A stretch of DNA of 64,000 nucleotides from Mycolicibacterium sphagni (GCF_002250655.1 NZ_NOZR01000009.1:62001-126000); one strand, 5' to 3'; shown: positions 37,968-51,284, numbered from the stretch's first letter. A program made the numbers and translations. Notes: a model not told the origin generated them from the sequence alone.

Positions 37968-39075
37968 GCCTCGTCGAGCAGGTCCGGCTCCTCCGGTTCG
38001 ACTAAGTCGACATCGTCGACAGCCAGCTCCGGAACCTCGAATTCGTCGGCGGAGTCGATGAGCACGATGTCCACATCGTCGAGCGGATCGTCGTCGGCGG
38101 AGACCACCTCAGGCACCAGCGGTTCATCCAGCAGGCCGGGGCCCGCGGTCGGCCAATGCCGGCGCCACTCGTCGTCGCTGACCGCACCCAGAGGCGCGGC
38201 CGCGTCGAGCTGGCTGGGAACATCGGTGTCGCGGCGGTTGGCCGCGATCGCGCGCTCGACGGCGCGTACGGTGTCCATGAACTCCAGAACCGCTGTGCGC
38301 AATTCGTTTTCGGCGTCCTTCTCAGCCGCCACAGTGACCGTCACGATAGCGCCGGGAATGAACTCCGCGGGCAGCCCGGCGATCAGCACCCGCGCAATCA
38401 CCTTCTGCGCCAACGCCAATGCGGGCTGAGCCGTCGGCACGTCGTCGACGCAGGACACCCGTTTGTTGGTCTCGAGAGACTTGCGCTGCTCCCACTGGGC
38501 CAGCTGGTCTTCCAGCGAGATCGACTCACCGGCCAGCACCGCGGGCACCCGGTTGCCGAGCTTGCGCACCAACGCGTCGGCGACGTCATCGATGGTGAAC
38601 GAATGCTGGGACGCCTCCTCGGCGATGCGGGCGTGAAACAGCACCTGAAGCAACACGTCTCCGAGTTCGTCACGCAACTCGTTGAGGTTGCCGCCACGGA
38701 CCGCGTCGAACAGCTCGTACGTTTCTTCCAGCAGGTAGCGCCGCAGCGAGTCGTGGGTCTGCTCGCTCTCCCACGGCCCCGCGGTGCGTAGCTTGTCCAT
38801 AATCGCCACCGCGTCGACCAATCGCTCGCCGGGCGCCGGCGCCGGCGCGGCGATCAGCCGTTCACCGCCGGCCAGCCGGGCCCGTACTTCGGGGTGCTGA
38901 CGGTCGGAGGACAACAGCACCGGGGCGTTGTCGCCGGTGTACACCGGGCGAGCCGACGGCAGCGACCAGGGCACCTTCACCGGCATCTCCTCGGTGTACT
39001 GCACGTCGCCGCCGAGCAATTCGACCGCGTCGACGGGTAGCAGCGAGGGACGGCGCGGATCGACGAGGATGACGG

Positions 39076-39079
<4 letters not shown>
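37940..39079 (-). CDS. mazG: Nucleoside triphosphate pyrophosphohydrolase MazG
   Basis: 379 aa. Removes pyrophosphate from (d)NTPs, including damaged dNTPs. The MazG helices carry the metal motif [10 protein letters not shown]...[12 protein letters not shown] (E-E-x-x-E and E-x-x-D). An N-terminal ~85-residue region and a C-terminal acidic tail (Asp/Glu-rich, about the last 70 residues) are outside the core; the tail seems longer than usual. The start overlaps the mfd stop by 4 nt, so the pair is coupled. Confidence 0.9.
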
Positions 39080-42750
<3,671 letters not shown>

Positions 42751-42834
42751 GATCCCCCATCCTAGGCAAGACCACCGAAGGCGTTGCGGCGGGCCGCGAT
42801 TCGTCCGTCCGCTGTGACGCAGGTCGCGCCGGGC

Positions 42835-43383
42835 CTACTCGCCGCTCGCCGCGTTGAGGGCGGCGACCTTGAAACCGGGGTCGGGAATGCCGTCGGGGAA
42901 CCGTTGCAGCGCCGCGACGGCGACGTCGGCCAGCTGTTGCAGCGCTTCAACGACGTGTGGGTCCGGCTGACCTGGCCGCGCCCAATACACCCCGATGGCA
43001 CCCATCGGATCAGCCCCGAGCATCGGCACCATGACCAGGCTGCGCACGAAGGTCGGGCGGTAGGCCTCCTGCGGGATCCGGTCGTCTCGCCGGGTGTCGG
43101 AGATCTGGACCACCGTGCGGTGGATCATCGCCCAGCCGCTGATGCAATCCGAGACCGGGAAACGCTGCCCCTTCCAGAGCGGACTCATCGAATCTTCGTC
43201 CGCGTAGTAACACATATCGTGGTCCAGCAGCACGAAGGTCGCGCCGTGCGCATCGGCAATCCGTCGCGCCGCAACCTTCACCACCTGCTGAACGTCCTCG
43301 AGCCGCTCGGCCGCCGTCAGCCGGGCCTCGATCTGGTCGATAACCTCCCCATTGCCGACCACAGCGTCGTCCCCTCCTGTCAA
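42835..43383 (-). CDS. GAF-domain protein
   Basis: 182 aa; almost the whole protein is one GAF domain (RIADAHGATFVLLDHDMCYY, then PVSDCISGWAMIHRT, SLVMVPML, GAIGVYWA). No output domain is seen, so it would act as a stand-alone sensor or a partner. A cysteine pair (in DMCYY and DCISG) resembles redox-sensing GAF proteins but that is inference. It is 84 nt upstream of mfd on the same strand. Confidence 0.75.
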   Translation of the reverse strand: MTGGDDAVVGNGEVIDQIEARLTAAERLEDVQQVVKVAARRIADAHGATFVLLDHDMCYYADEDSMSPLWKGQRFPVSDCISGWAMIHRTVVQISDTRRDDRIPQEAYRPTFVRSLVMVPMLGADPMGAIGVYWARPGQPDPHVVEALQQLADVAVAALQRFPDGIPDPGFKVAALNAASGE

Positions 43384-43435
43384 CCCCCGACAGCTTTGTC
43401 TGCGACGTGAATACCCATTCTTCCAGCGTGAGCTG

Positions 43436-44131
43436 CTATTCGCCCCCTAACTGGGGATCGGCCTCCAGATGGGTCAGCCCGTTCCACATCAGGTTCACCA
43501 GGTGGGCGGCCACCACTTCTTTCTTCGGCTCTCGGGTGTCGAGCCACCATTGCGCGGTCATCGAGACCGAGCCGACCAGGGCCTGGCCGTAGAGCGGGGC
43601 TAATTCCGGGTCGAGGCCGCGCCGAGCGAAGTCGCCGGCCAGGATCGAGGACACCTGGCCGACGGCATCGTTGAGCAGGCTGGAGTAGGTGCCGGTGCTG
43701 ATCGCTGCGGGCGAGTCGCGGATCAGGATTCGGAAGCCGTCGGTGCGCTCCTCGACGTAGGTCAGCAAGGCCAGCGCCACCCGCTCGACGCGAACCCGGG
43801 AGCGGTTGTTGGTCAGCGACGACGTGATCCCGTCGAGCAGGGCCGACATCTCGCGATCGACGACCACCGCGTACAGGCCTTCTTTACCGCCGAAGTGCTC
43901 GTAGACGACAGGCTTGGAGACGTTGGCGCGCTGGGCGATCTCCTCGATGGAGGTGCCCTCGTAGCCGCGCTCGGCGAACAACGTGCGGGCAACGTCGATC
44001 AGCTGACGCCGGCGTTCGGTGCCGGTCATCCTGGCGCGCGGGGCGCGAGGTTCCTTCTCCGGTGCTGCCACAAGGCTCAGCGTATTCCCGGGTCGCTTCG
44101 CTCCTGCTCCTACGGGTGTATTCGTTTGCAC
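43436..44131 (-). CDS. TetR-family transcriptional regulator
   Basis: 231 aa. Helix-turn-helix near residues 45-90: LIDVARTLFAERGYEGTSI, EEIAQRANVSKPVVYEHF. The C-terminal helical domain (GSVSMTAQWWLDTREPKKEVV) is of the mycobacterial Rv1019 type. It lies between mfd and glmU, as Rv1019 does. The N-terminal ~34 residues before RMTGTERRR are low-complexity; a shorter start is possible. Regulated genes unknown. Confidence 0.88.
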   Translation of the reverse strand: MQTNTPVGAGAKRPGNTLSLVAAPEKEPRAPRARMTGTERRRQLIDVARTLFAERGYEGTSIEEIAQRANVSKPVVYEHFGGKEGLYAVVVDREMSALLDGITSSLTNNRSRVRVERVALALLTYVEERTDGFRILIRDSPAAISTGTYSSLLNDAVGQVSSILAGDFARRGLDPELAPLYGQALVGSVSMTAQWWLDTREPKKEVVAAHLVNLMWNGLTHLEADPQLGGE

Positions 44132-44159
44132 TAGAGTCTCAGGCGGACATTTCGGCCAG

Positions 44160-44231
44160 TCCGTCGTGGTGTAATCGGCAGCACCTCTGATTTTGGTTCA
44201 GATAGTTCAGGTTCGAGTCCTGGCGACGGAG
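44160..44231 (+). tRNA. tRNA-Gln (anticodon TTG)
   Basis: 72-nt cloverleaf read by eye: acceptor stem TCCGTCG (44160-44166) with CGACGGA (44224-44230), discriminator G. The anticodon stem TCTGA/TCAGA encloses a 7-nt loop TTTTGGT with anticodon TTG. The T arm contains GGTTCGAGTCC. CCA is not encoded. It is 16 nt upstream of glmU, the same place as glnT in M. tuberculosis. Confidence 0.95.
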
Positions 44232-44247
44232 CTCATAGGAGGGCGTA

Positions 44248-45702
44248 GTGACTACACATACCCATGCCGCCGTCCTGGTTTTGGCGGCCGGGTCCGGAAC
44301 CCGGATGCGCTCGCAGACCCCGAAGGTTCTGCACACCCTCGGCGGACGCAGCATGATCGCCCACACCCTGCACGCAGTGGCCGCGCTGACGCCCGACCAC
44401 ATCGTGGTGGTTGTCGGGCATGGCCGCGAGCAGGTCAGTGCCGAGGTGCGCCGGGTCACCGGGGACAGCAGCGACGTCACCACGGTCGTGCAGGAAGAAC
44501 AGCTCGGCACCGGCCACGCTGTCGGCGTCGGACTGTCCGTGCTGCCCGAAGATTTCACCGGCACCGTCGTCGTCACCACGGCCGATATACCGCTGCTCGA
44601 CAGCGAAACATTGGTCGCCCTGACGAAATCCCACGCCGGGGCGGGTGTGACAGTCGTGACTACGACACTGCCCGATCCCACCGGCTACGGCCGCATCATC
44701 CGTGACGCCGACGGTGCGGTCGCCGCGATCGTCGAACATGCCGACGCCGACGAGGACCAACGCGCGGTCGCCGAGATCAATTCGGGGCTCTACGCGTTCG
44801 ATGCGGCCGCGCTGCGATCGGCACTGTCCCGGCTGCGCACCGACAACGCCCAGGGCGAGCTCTATCTCACCGACGCCATCGCCTTGATCCGTGCCGACGG
44901 ACTGGCCGTGCGCGCCCAGCACATCGCCGACCCCACGCTGGTCTCCGGCGTCAACGACCGCGTGCAACTCGCCGCGCTGGGAGCCGAGCTGAACCGGCGG
45001 ATCATCGAACGCCACCAGCGTGCCGGCGTCACCGTCACCGACCCGACCACCACCTGGATCGACGTCGACGTCGAGATCGGACCCGACACCGTCATCGCCC
45101 CCGGCACCCAGCTTCTCGGCGCCACCTCGATCGGCTCCGGCTGCACCATCGGCCCGGACACCACACTCACCTCGATGGAGATCGGCGACGGCGCCACGGT
45201 CATCCGCACCCACGCAGAGCTGTCGGTGATCGGCGACCGGGCCACGGTCGGCCCGTTCACCTACCTGCGCCCCGGCACGCAACTCGGGACGGGCGGCAAG
45301 CTCGGGACATTCGTCGAAACCAAGAACGCCGTGATCGGGGCCGGCACCAAGGTGCCGCACCTGACCTACGTGGGCGACGCCGACATCGGCGAGCACAGCA
45401 ACATCGGCGCATCCAGTGTGTTCGTCAACTACGACGGCGAGAACAAGAGCCGCACCACGATCGGGTCGCACGTGCGGACCGGATCGGACACGATGTTCGT
45501 CGCCCCGGTCACCATCGGCGACGGCGCCTACACCGGCGCGGGCACCGTGGTGCGCGACGACGTGCCACCCGGCGCGCTTGCCGTGTCGGCAGGGCCACAG
45601 CGCAACATTGAGGACTGGGTGCTGCGCAAGCGGCCCGGCAGTGCATCGGCGCAGGCCGCCGCCAAGGCCAAGCAGGCCGAATCGGGCGACCCCCGGAGGT
45701 GA
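44248..45702 (+). CDS. glmU: Bifunctional GlcN-1-P acetyltransferase / GlcNAc-1-P uridyltransferase
   Basis: Makes UDP-GlcNAc for peptidoglycan and arabinogalactan linker. 484 aa. The N-terminal uridyltransferase has [18 protein letters not shown]; the C-terminal left-handed beta helix carries hexapeptide repeats and the acetyltransferase residues in PFTYLRPGT and [14 protein letters not shown] start at 44248 with TAGGAGGG 5 nt before. The last ~25 residues are an Ala/Lys-rich tail as in mycobacteria. Confidence 0.97.
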   Translation: MTTHTHAAVLVLAAGSGTRMRSQTPKVLHTLGGRSMIAHTLHAVAALTPDHIVVVVGHGREQVSAEVRRVTGDSSDVTTVVQEEQLGTGHAVGVGLSVLPEDFTGTVVVTTADIPLLDSETLVALTKSHAGAGVTVVTTTLPDPTGYGRIIRDADGAVAAIVEHADADEDQRAVAEINSGLYAFDAAALRSALSRLRTDNAQGELYLTDAIALIRADGLAVRAQHIADPTLVSGVNDRVQLAALGAELNRRIIERHQRAGVTVTDPTTTWIDVDVEIGPDTVIAPGTQLLGATSIGSGCTIGPDTTLTSMEIGDGATVIRTHAELSVIGDRATVGPFTYLRPGTQLGTGGKLGTFVETKNAVIGAGTKVPHLTYVGDADIGEHSNIGASSVFVNYDGENKSRTTIGSHVRTGSDTMFVAPVTIGDGAYTGAGTVVRDDVPPGALAVSAGPQRNIEDWVLRKRPGSASAQAAAKAKQAESGDPRR

Positions 45703-45752
45703 CCCGTCGTCGCCAGATGTTGCCTTTTTGGTAACCCGGGGACGTAGCACCG

Positions 45753-45758
45753 TACGAT
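45753..45758 (+). promoter_or_regulatory. -10 element of prsA promoter
   Basis: TACGAT fits the mycobacterial TANNNT pattern, in a 95-nt gap between glmU and prsA. It would give a leader of about 35 nt. The -35 is not clear. Confidence 0.4.
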
Positions 45759-45797
45759 TGGCCCGTATCGATCTCCGACCGGCAAGGGCAGCACACA

Positions 45798-46778
45798 GTG
45801 GGCACGGACTGGACCGACAACCGCAAAAATCTGATGCTCTTCTCGGGCCGCGCGCACCAGGAGCTGGCCGAACAGGTGGCAAAAGAGCTCGACATCGAGG
45901 TCACCGCGCAGACCGCACGTGATTTCGCCAACGGTGAGATCTTCGTTCGCTTCGACGAATCGGTCCGCGGCTGCGACGCCTTCGTGCTGCAGTCCCATCC
46001 CGCGCCGCTGAACAAGTGGCTGATGGAACAGCTGATCATGATCGACGCGCTCAAACGCGGCAGCGCCAAGCGCATCACCGCGATCCTGCCGTTCTACCCG
46101 TACGCGCGTCAGGACAAGAAACACCGCGGCCGCGAACCGATCTCCGCGCGACTGGTGGCCGATCTGTACAAGACCGCAGGCGCCGACCGCATCGTCACCG
46201 TCGACCTGCACACCGATCAGATCCAGGGCTTCTTCGACGGGCCCGTGGACCACATGCGCGCCCAGCCGCTGCTGACCGGCTACATCAGGGAGAACTACAA
46301 CTGCGAGGACGTCGTCGTGGTCTCGCCGGACTCGGGCCGAGTGCGTGTCGCCGAGAAGTGGGCCGACGCACTGGGCGGGACGCCCCTGGCGTTCATCCAC
46401 AAGACCCGCGACCCGAAGGTGCCCAACCAGGTCGTGTCCAACCGGGTCGTCGGTGACGTGGCGGGCAAGACCTGTGTGCTGACCGACGACATGATCGACA
46501 CCGGCGGCACCATCGCCGGCGCGGTCAAGCTGCTGCACAGGGACGGCGCCAAGGACGTCATCATCGCCGCCACCCACGGCGTGCTGTCCGATCCCGCCCG
46601 TGAGCGGCTGGCCGACAGTGGTGCGCGCGAGGTGATCGTCACCAACACGCTGCCCATCGAAGAAAGCAAGCGGTTCCCGCAGCTGACCGTATTGTCCATC
46701 GCCCCCCTGCTGGCCCGCACCATCCGTGCGGTCTTCGAAAATGGTTCGGTGACAGGCCTTTTCGACGGGGATGCGTAG
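45798..46778 (+). CDS. prsA: Ribose-phosphate pyrophosphokinase (PRPP synthetase)
   Basis: Makes PRPP from ribose 5-phosphate and ATP, feeding purine, histidine, NAD and decaprenyl-phosphoryl arabinose pathways. 326 aa, class I. Motifs: NGEIFVRFDESVRG, the pyrophosphate loop DLHTDQIQGFFDGPVDHM, and the PRPP-binding VLTDDMIDTGGTI. GTG start. Followed 2 nt later by an ArsC-like gene. Confidence 0.97.
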   Translation: MGTDWTDNRKNLMLFSGRAHQELAEQVAKELDIEVTAQTARDFANGEIFVRFDESVRGCDAFVLQSHPAPLNKWLMEQLIMIDALKRGSAKRITAILPFYPYARQDKKHRGREPISARLVADLYKTAGADRIVTVDLHTDQIQGFFDGPVDHMRAQPLLTGYIRENYNCEDVVVVSPDSGRVRVAEKWADALGGTPLAFIHKTRDPKVPNQVVSNRVVGDVAGKTCVLTDDMIDTGGTIAGAVKLLHRDGAKDVIIAATHGVLSDPARERLADSGAREVIVTNTLPIEESKRFPQLTVLSIAPLLARTIRAVFENGSVTGLFDGDA

Positions 46779-46780
46779 CG

Positions 46781-47122
46781 TTGTCCAGCAAGATCTATCA
46801 CAATCCGCGTTGCAGCACCTCCCGCAAGACCCTAGACCTGCTGCGCGACAACGGCATTGAGCCGACGGTCATCGAATACCTGAAGTCACCGCCGTCGCGC
46901 GCCGAGATCGCCAAGCTGATCGGAGATGCCGGCATCGATGTCCGCACGGCCGTCCGCAAGCGTGAATCCCTCTACAGTGAGCTGAATCTCGCCGAGGCAA
47001 GCGATGACGAACTGCTCGACGCCATGGCCGCCAACCCGATCCTGATCGAGCGCCCCTTCGTGTTGACGCCCAAGGGCACCCGGTTGGCCCGTCCGATCGA
47101 GACGGTGCACGACATTCTGTGA
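46781..47122 (+). CDS. ArsC-family (glutaredoxin-type) reductase-like protein
   Basis: 113 aa from a TTG at 46781, 2 nt after prsA. Thioredoxin-fold ArsC/Spx family: NPRCSTSRKTLDLL with Cys11 and Arg15, and NPILIERPFVL near residue 85 with the conserved Arg-Pro. E. coli ArsC uses glutaredoxin to reduce arsenate; this short form may instead be a YffB-like protein. No ars genes are nearby. Coupled to lpqT by a GTGA overlap. Confidence 0.8.
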   Translation: MSSKIYHNPRCSTSRKTLDLLRDNGIEPTVIEYLKSPPSRAEIAKLIGDAGIDVRTAVRKRESLYSELNLAEASDDELLDAMAANPILIERPFVLTPKGTRLARPIETVHDIL

Positions 47123-47766
47123 GAGCGCGAAGCGCAGCCGTGTCCATCGCGCTGGCCATGACAGTGGCGGCGTGCGGCACGACGCCGCCGGACTATTCCA
47201 CGGTGTGGACCACACCGGCGACCACGATCGCAACCACCACCACTTCGGGCAAGCCGCAACCGATTGCCGAGTACCTCTACGGCCTCGGGGTCACCGGCGA
47301 GCAGGTTCCGCTGGACAAGCTCACCGACATCACGGTGACGCTGCCGCGGCCACCGGGCTGGACCAAGTACTCCAACTCGAACTTCTCCCCCGGCACCGAA
47401 GTGATCGCCAAGAACAACACCTATCCGACGGCGATGGTGCTGGTGTTCAGGCTCACCGGCAACTTCGACGTGAAAGAGGCACTCAAGCACGCCAGTGCCG
47501 ATGCCGAGGTGTCGCAGAACTTCGTGAAGCTCAATTCGTCGGACGCCGATTTCGATGGCTTCCCGTCCTCGATGATCGAGGGCAGTTACGACCTCAACGG
47601 CAAGCGGCTGCACTCCTACAACCGGGTCGTCATCCCGGTGACCGGCGCCCCGAACTTCCAGCGCTACCTGGTGCAGCTGACGGTGACCACGCTGGCCGAT
47701 CAGGCCGCGGCGGCTTCCGACGACGTCGAGGCGATCATCAAGGGCTTCACCGTCGCGGCGAAGTGA
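47119..47766 (+). CDS. lpqT: LpqT-like lipoprotein
   Basis: 215 aa from a GTG overlapping the preceding TGA. Lipobox VAAC with Cys19, then a Thr/Pro-rich linker (YSTVWTTPATTIATTTTSG) and an LpqN/LpqT-type domain (PPGWTKYSNSNFSPGTEVI, SSMIEGSYDLNGKRLHSYN). This family binds trehalose or lipid-like ligands in the LpqN case; here the ligand is unknown. Position between prsA and rplY agrees with M. tuberculosis lpqT. Confidence 0.9.
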   Translation: MRARSAAVSIALAMTVAACGTTPPDYSTVWTTPATTIATTTTSGKPQPIAEYLYGLGVTGEQVPLDKLTDITVTLPRPPGWTKYSNSNFSPGTEVIAKNNTYPTAMVLVFRLTGNFDVKEALKHASADAEVSQNFVKLNSSDADFDGFPSSMIEGSYDLNGKRLHSYNRVVIPVTGAPNFQRYLVQLTVTTLADQAAAASDDVEAIIKGFTVAAK

Positions 47767-47833
47767 CCGCGCCCTGAGCCCAATGGGCGGCCTCCTCGGC
47801 CGCTCGCCGCGCTGCGCCGCATCGTCGGCCCCC

Positions 47834-47839
47834 TAGAGT
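47834..47839 (+). promoter_or_regulatory. -10 element of a probable leaderless promoter (SDR gene)
   Basis: TAGAGT lies 7 nt before the ATG at 47847, so transcription would begin at or next to the start codon. This supports that ATG over the GTG nine bases earlier. Confidence 0.45.
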
Positions 47840-47846
47840 GGTCGGC

Positions 47847-48713
47847 ATGAGTTGGACCGCCGCAGATCTGCCGTCGTTCGCCGGACGCACCGTCATCGTC
47901 ACCGGAGCCAACAGCGGGTTGGGCCTGGTCACCGCTCGCGAGCTCGCCCGGGTCGGCGCGCACGTCACCCTGGCATGCCGCAATTCGGGCAAGGGCCAGG
48001 AAGCGGCCGCGACCATGACCGGCGACGTCGAGGTGCGCAGCCTCGATCTGCAGGACCTGGCCTCGATCAAGGAGTTCGCGGACGGCGTGTCGAGCGTCGA
48101 CGTGCTGATCAACAACGCCGGCATCATGGCCGTGCCCTTCGCGACCACCAAGGACGGGTTCGAGAGCCAGATCGGCACCAACCACCTCGGTCACTTCGCG
48201 CTGACGAACCTGCTGCTGCCCAAGGTGACCGACCGTGTGGTCACGGTGTCGTCGTTCATGCACCTGCTGGGCAAGATCAGCCTCAAGGACCTGAACTGGA
48301 AAGCCCGCCCGTACTCGGCCTGGCTCGCCTACGGTCAGTCGAAGCTGGCCAACCTGCTGTTCACCCTCGAACTGCAGAAACGCCTGGATGCGGCCGGCTC
48401 GCCGCTGAAGTCCGACGCCGCGCATCCCGGCTACTCGGCCACCAACCTGCAGGGTCACACCGGCAACCGGTTAGGCACCAAGGTGTGGGACGCCGGCAAT
48501 GCGCTGCTGGCCACCAGCGCCGACTTCGGCGCACGCCAGACGCTATATGCGGCCAGCCAGCAGCTGCCCGGTAACACCTTCATCGGCCCCAGGTTCGCCA
48601 TGCGTGGTCCGACCGGACCGTCGCCGCGCAGTCCGCTGGCCAGCAACCAGGCCACCGCCAAAGCGTTGTGGCGGCTGTCTGAGCAGCTCACGGCCATCGA
48701 ATTTCCACTCTGA
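47847..48713 (+). CDS. Short-chain dehydrogenase/reductase
   Basis: 288 aa, Rossmann fold. Cofactor motif TGANSGLG at 19-26, NNAG (LINNAGIMAV), catalytic Ser in TVSSF, and Tyr162/Lys166 in YGQSK. Retinol-dehydrogenase/protochlorophyllide-reductase-like subgroup, judged from the C-terminal HPGYSATNLQG. The start at 47847 is supported by a -10 element 7 nt upstream. Substrate unknown. It stands between lpqT and rplY, where M. tuberculosis has no SDR that I recall, so it is probably an accessory insertion. Confidence 0.85.
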   Translation: MSWTAADLPSFAGRTVIVTGANSGLGLVTARELARVGAHVTLACRNSGKGQEAAATMTGDVEVRSLDLQDLASIKEFADGVSSVDVLINNAGIMAVPFATTKDGFESQIGTNHLGHFALTNLLLPKVTDRVVTVSSFMHLLGKISLKDLNWKARPYSAWLAYGQSKLANLLFTLELQKRLDAAGSPLKSDAAHPGYSATNLQGHTGNRLGTKVWDAGNALLATSADFGARQTLYAASQQLPGNTFIGPRFAMRGPTGPSPRSPLASNQATAKALWRLSEQLTAIEFPL

Positions 48714-48790
48714 GTCGCTCGTCGGCTACCCTGGTGCCCGCGTCACGGCGAGGGTGGTCCAGCCACCGTTATCGACGAGGCAACCTTTCG

Positions 48791-48847
48791 ATTGGTGCCT
48801 GCCTTCTCCGTGCGGAAGACCACAACAGGCAACTCAGGAGCACCAAT
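48791..48847 (+). promoter_or_regulatory. Nested stem structure around the rplY ribosome-binding site
   Basis: A perfect 8-bp pair ATTGGTGC (48791-48798) and GCACCAAT (48840-48847) closes immediately before the rplY ATG (48849). Inside it are CTG/CAG (48799-48801 with 48826-48828) and a small hairpin (48803-48818, CTT/AAG and CC/GG). AGGAG (48836-48840) lies on the 3' side, partly in the outer stem. Autogenous control by bL25, a 5S rRNA-binding protein, is a possible reading; this is inference. Confidence 0.5.
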
Positions 48848-48848
48848 C

Positions 48849-49514
48849 ATGGCCACAGGCAGCACCAATAAGCTCACCGCCGGCGTGCGGGACAAGGTCG
48901 GCAAGGGCGCATCGCGCCAAGCCCGCCGCGACGGCAAGGTTCCCGTCGTCCTCTACGGCCACGGTGACGACCCACAGCACCTCGAGCTCAACGCCCGTGA
49001 TTTCGCCGCCGTCCTGCGGCACTCGGGCACCAACGCCGTGCTGGCCCTGGATATCAACGGCAAGGAGCAGCTGGCCCTGACCAAGGCGCTGGCCGTGCAC
49101 CCGATCCGGCGCAACATCCAGCACGCCGACCTGCTGGTCGTCCGTCGCGGCGAAAAGGTCACCGTCGAGGTCAACGTCCAGCTCGAAGGCGAAGCCGCCT
49201 CCGGCACCCTGGTCACCCAGGACGCCACCGCGATCGAGATCGAGGCTGAAGCGCTGTCGATCCCCGAGCACCTCATCGTGTCGATCGAGGGCGCCGAGGA
49301 AGGCACCCAGATCACCGCCGGCCAGGTCGAGCTGCCCTCCGGTGTGACGCTGGTCAGCGATCCCGAACTGCTGCTGGTGAACATCGTCACCGCGCCGTCG
49401 GCCGAGGAGCTGGAGTCCGAGGGCGGCGGCGAGTCTGTCGAGGAGCAGGCCGCCGACGCGGCCGAGGCAGCCGGGGCTGCCGAGGGCGAGGGCGAGTCGG
49501 CCGAGGCCGAGTAA
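48849..49514 (+). CDS. rplY: 50S ribosomal protein bL25 (CTC form)
   Basis: 221 aa. N-terminal 5S rRNA-binding domain ([19 protein letters not shown], then [15 protein letters not shown]) and a C-terminal TL5/CTC beta domain followed by an acidic, Ala/Glu-rich tail. ATG at 48849 chosen because the earlier in-frame start would put the N-terminus in the leader; AGGAG 8 nt upstream fits. Next gene is pth, as is usual. Confidence 0.95.
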   Translation: MATGSTNKLTAGVRDKVGKGASRQARRDGKVPVVLYGHGDDPQHLELNARDFAAVLRHSGTNAVLALDINGKEQLALTKALAVHPIRRNIQHADLLVVRRGEKVTVEVNVQLEGEAASGTLVTQDATAIEIEAEALSIPEHLIVSIEGAEEGTQITAGQVELPSGVTLVSDPELLLVNIVTAPSAEELESEGGGESVEEQAADAAEAAGAAEGEGESAEAE

Positions 49515-49520
49515 GCCCGA

Positions 49521-50096
49521 ATGGCCGAACCCCTGCTGGTTGTCGGCCTCGGCAACCCGGGTCCGCAGTACGCCAAGACCCGGCACAACCTCGGCTTCAT
49601 GGTGGCCGATCTGCTGGCCGCTCGCATGGGTGCACCGTTCAAGGTGCACAAGCGCTCCGGCGCGGAGATCGTGACCGGCCGGCTGGGGCACCGTCCCGTC
49701 GTGCTGGCCAAACCGCGTACCTACATGAACGAGTCGGGGCGCCAGGTCGGCCCGCTGGCGAAGTTCTACTCGGTGATGCCGGCTGACATCATCGTCGTCC
49801 ACGACGAGCTCGACATCGACTTCGGCCGGATCCGGCTGAAGCTCGGTGGCGGCGAGGGCGGTCACAACGGTCTGCGGTCGGTGGCCAATTCGTTGGGCAC
49901 CAAGAACTTCCAACGTGTCCGTATCGGGATCGGCCGGCCGCCGGGGCGCAAGGATCCGGCGGCCTACGTGCTGGAGAGCTTCAGCGCGGCCGAGCGCGAG
50001 GAGGTGCCGGCCATCTGTGAGCAGGCTGCCGATGCCACCGAGTTGTTGATCGAGGTCGGCCTGGAGACGGCGCAGAACCAGGTGCATGCCTGGTGA
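49521..50096 (+). CDS. pth: Peptidyl-tRNA hydrolase
   Basis: 191 aa. Releases tRNA from stalled peptidyl-tRNA. Key residues: Asn12 and His22 in [18 protein letters not shown], and the Asp in [16 protein letters not shown], followed by [12 protein letters not shown]. Six nucleotides downstream of rplY, so co-transcribed. Confidence 0.97.
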   Translation: MAEPLLVVGLGNPGPQYAKTRHNLGFMVADLLAARMGAPFKVHKRSGAEIVTGRLGHRPVVLAKPRTYMNESGRQVGPLAKFYSVMPADIIVVHDELDIDFGRIRLKLGGGEGGHNGLRSVANSLGTKNFQRVRIGIGRPPGRKDPAAYVLESFSAAEREEVPAICEQAADATELLIEVGLETAQNQVHAW

Positions 50097-50178
50097 CGCC
50101 GTAAGAATTCCCCGCAGGGTCGTCAGGATTCCGTAGAGATCGCTGACGCCGGGCCGTCTCCGCAGTAAACCTGAGTGC

Positions 50179-50763
50179 GTGAGGATTTCACGTGTTTGGG
50201 GTTCGTTCGACGCTTACCCGGCGCGCTACGGCGTGGCTCGCTACCGGCTGGTCGTCTTCCCGCCCGGGATCACTACCGGCGAACGACGGCTGCTGAGGGT
50301 GTGGCGCGGCTGGCCGCTGTGGGGCGCCGCGCTGTGGCTGGGCCTGCAGATCGGCGGGGCCATGGCGGGCATGCCCGAGACTGCACTGATCGGCGGTTCG
50401 ATGGTCTACATCGCAGCTGGCGCAATCACTTTCGTGCTAGCCGGAGACACTCGGATGCGGGTACGCACAGTGTGGGCCACCTCCATCGCCGGTTACGGCG
50501 ACCCCGAGGCCGACCGTCGATACTCGGCGTTGCGGGTGATGGCACGCGCCCTGGATCAGGCTGACCTCGATCTGGAAGAAGGCCGGATCGATCCGCTGCA
50601 ACACGAAGCACGGTGGTGGCAGGTCTACGACGTTCTCGACACGATGGCGTCGGTCCCCTCACCGCGCACCAGCCACAACCCGAGCGCGACCAGCGCGGCC
50701 GCTTCGAATCCGGCGATCCCCCGTTCCACCAATCCGAGCGGGATCAACGTCCACCATCTCTGA
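50179..50763 (+). CDS. Uncharacterised membrane protein (DUF6611-like)
   Basis: 194 aa from a GTG at 50179. Two hydrophobic segments (WGAALWLGLQIGGAMAG and GSMVYIAAGAITFVLAG, about 50-90) with a conserved-looking cytosolic part (YGDPEADRRYSALRVMARAL). I recall similar short actinobacterial proteins under DUF6611 but am not certain. The last ~40 codons overlap the 3' end of the convergent gene and are Ser/Pro/Asn-rich, so part of the tail may be chance readthrough of antisense sequence. Confidence 0.55.
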   Translation: MRISRVWGSFDAYPARYGVARYRLVVFPPGITTGERRLLRVWRGWPLWGAALWLGLQIGGAMAGMPETALIGGSMVYIAAGAITFVLAGDTRMRVRTVWATSIAGYGDPEADRRYSALRVMARALDQADLDLEEGRIDPLQHEARWWQVYDVLDTMASVPSPRTSHNPSATSAAASNPAIPRSTNPSGINVHHL

Positions 50764-51275
50764 CCGGTCACTATGCCGGCCCCGATGGCCCCGAATAAAA
50801 CTGCCAGCCAACCTATTCCGATCCCAGCCAGCCACCTGGCCGCCCGCGCGGTGAGCGCCTGGCCGCGAGCGATCAACAACACCGCCGGCGGCAGCGCGAC
50901 GAACGCGACCAGGGAGGCGAAGCGGTGCACGGTGCCCGAAGCACTCGGCCCGGCGACCCAGTTGTGCTTGGGAAAGACGACGACAGCCAGCAGGCCGACC
51001 ACCCACAGCATCATCAACACCGAACCGGCCGAGAGCGATTGCACTCGACCGGCGCGGATCAGGCCGTACAGCAGTGCGGCCGAGGCCCCGGCGAGCATCA
51101 GCACCGCCGCAACGAAAGCCCAACTGCCCGAGGTATACACGTATTCGGAGATGGTTGCCGCGCGTAATTCTCCGCGCCGAGACGGCGCTCTGCCGAGGGT
51201 AGCGTCCAGAGCGAGCACCGCGACCATCGCCACCACCGCACCGAATACGCCGATCCAGCCGAGCGCACGCACCAT
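50625..51275 (-). CDS. DUF998 membrane protein
   Basis: 216 aa, six transmembrane helices, fitting DUF998 (helix 1 WIGVFGAVVAMVAVLAL; FPKHNWVAGPSASGTVHRFASL between helices three and four is the family hallmark with the HR motif). Unknown function. Its 3' part overlaps the convergent upstream gene by 139 nt, unusual for this compact genome. Confidence 0.75.
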   Translation of the reverse strand: MVRALGWIGVFGAVVAMVAVLALDATLGRAPSRRGELRAATISEYVYTSGSWAFVAAVLMLAGASAALLYGLIRAGRVQSLSAGSVLMMLWVVGLLAVVVFPKHNWVAGPSASGTVHRFASLVAFVALPPAVLLIARGQALTARAARWLAGIGIGWLAVLFGAIGAGIVTGQRWWTLIPLGLVERGIAGFEAAALVALGLWLVRGEGTDAIVSRTS

Positions 51276-51284
51276 CGGCCCAGT

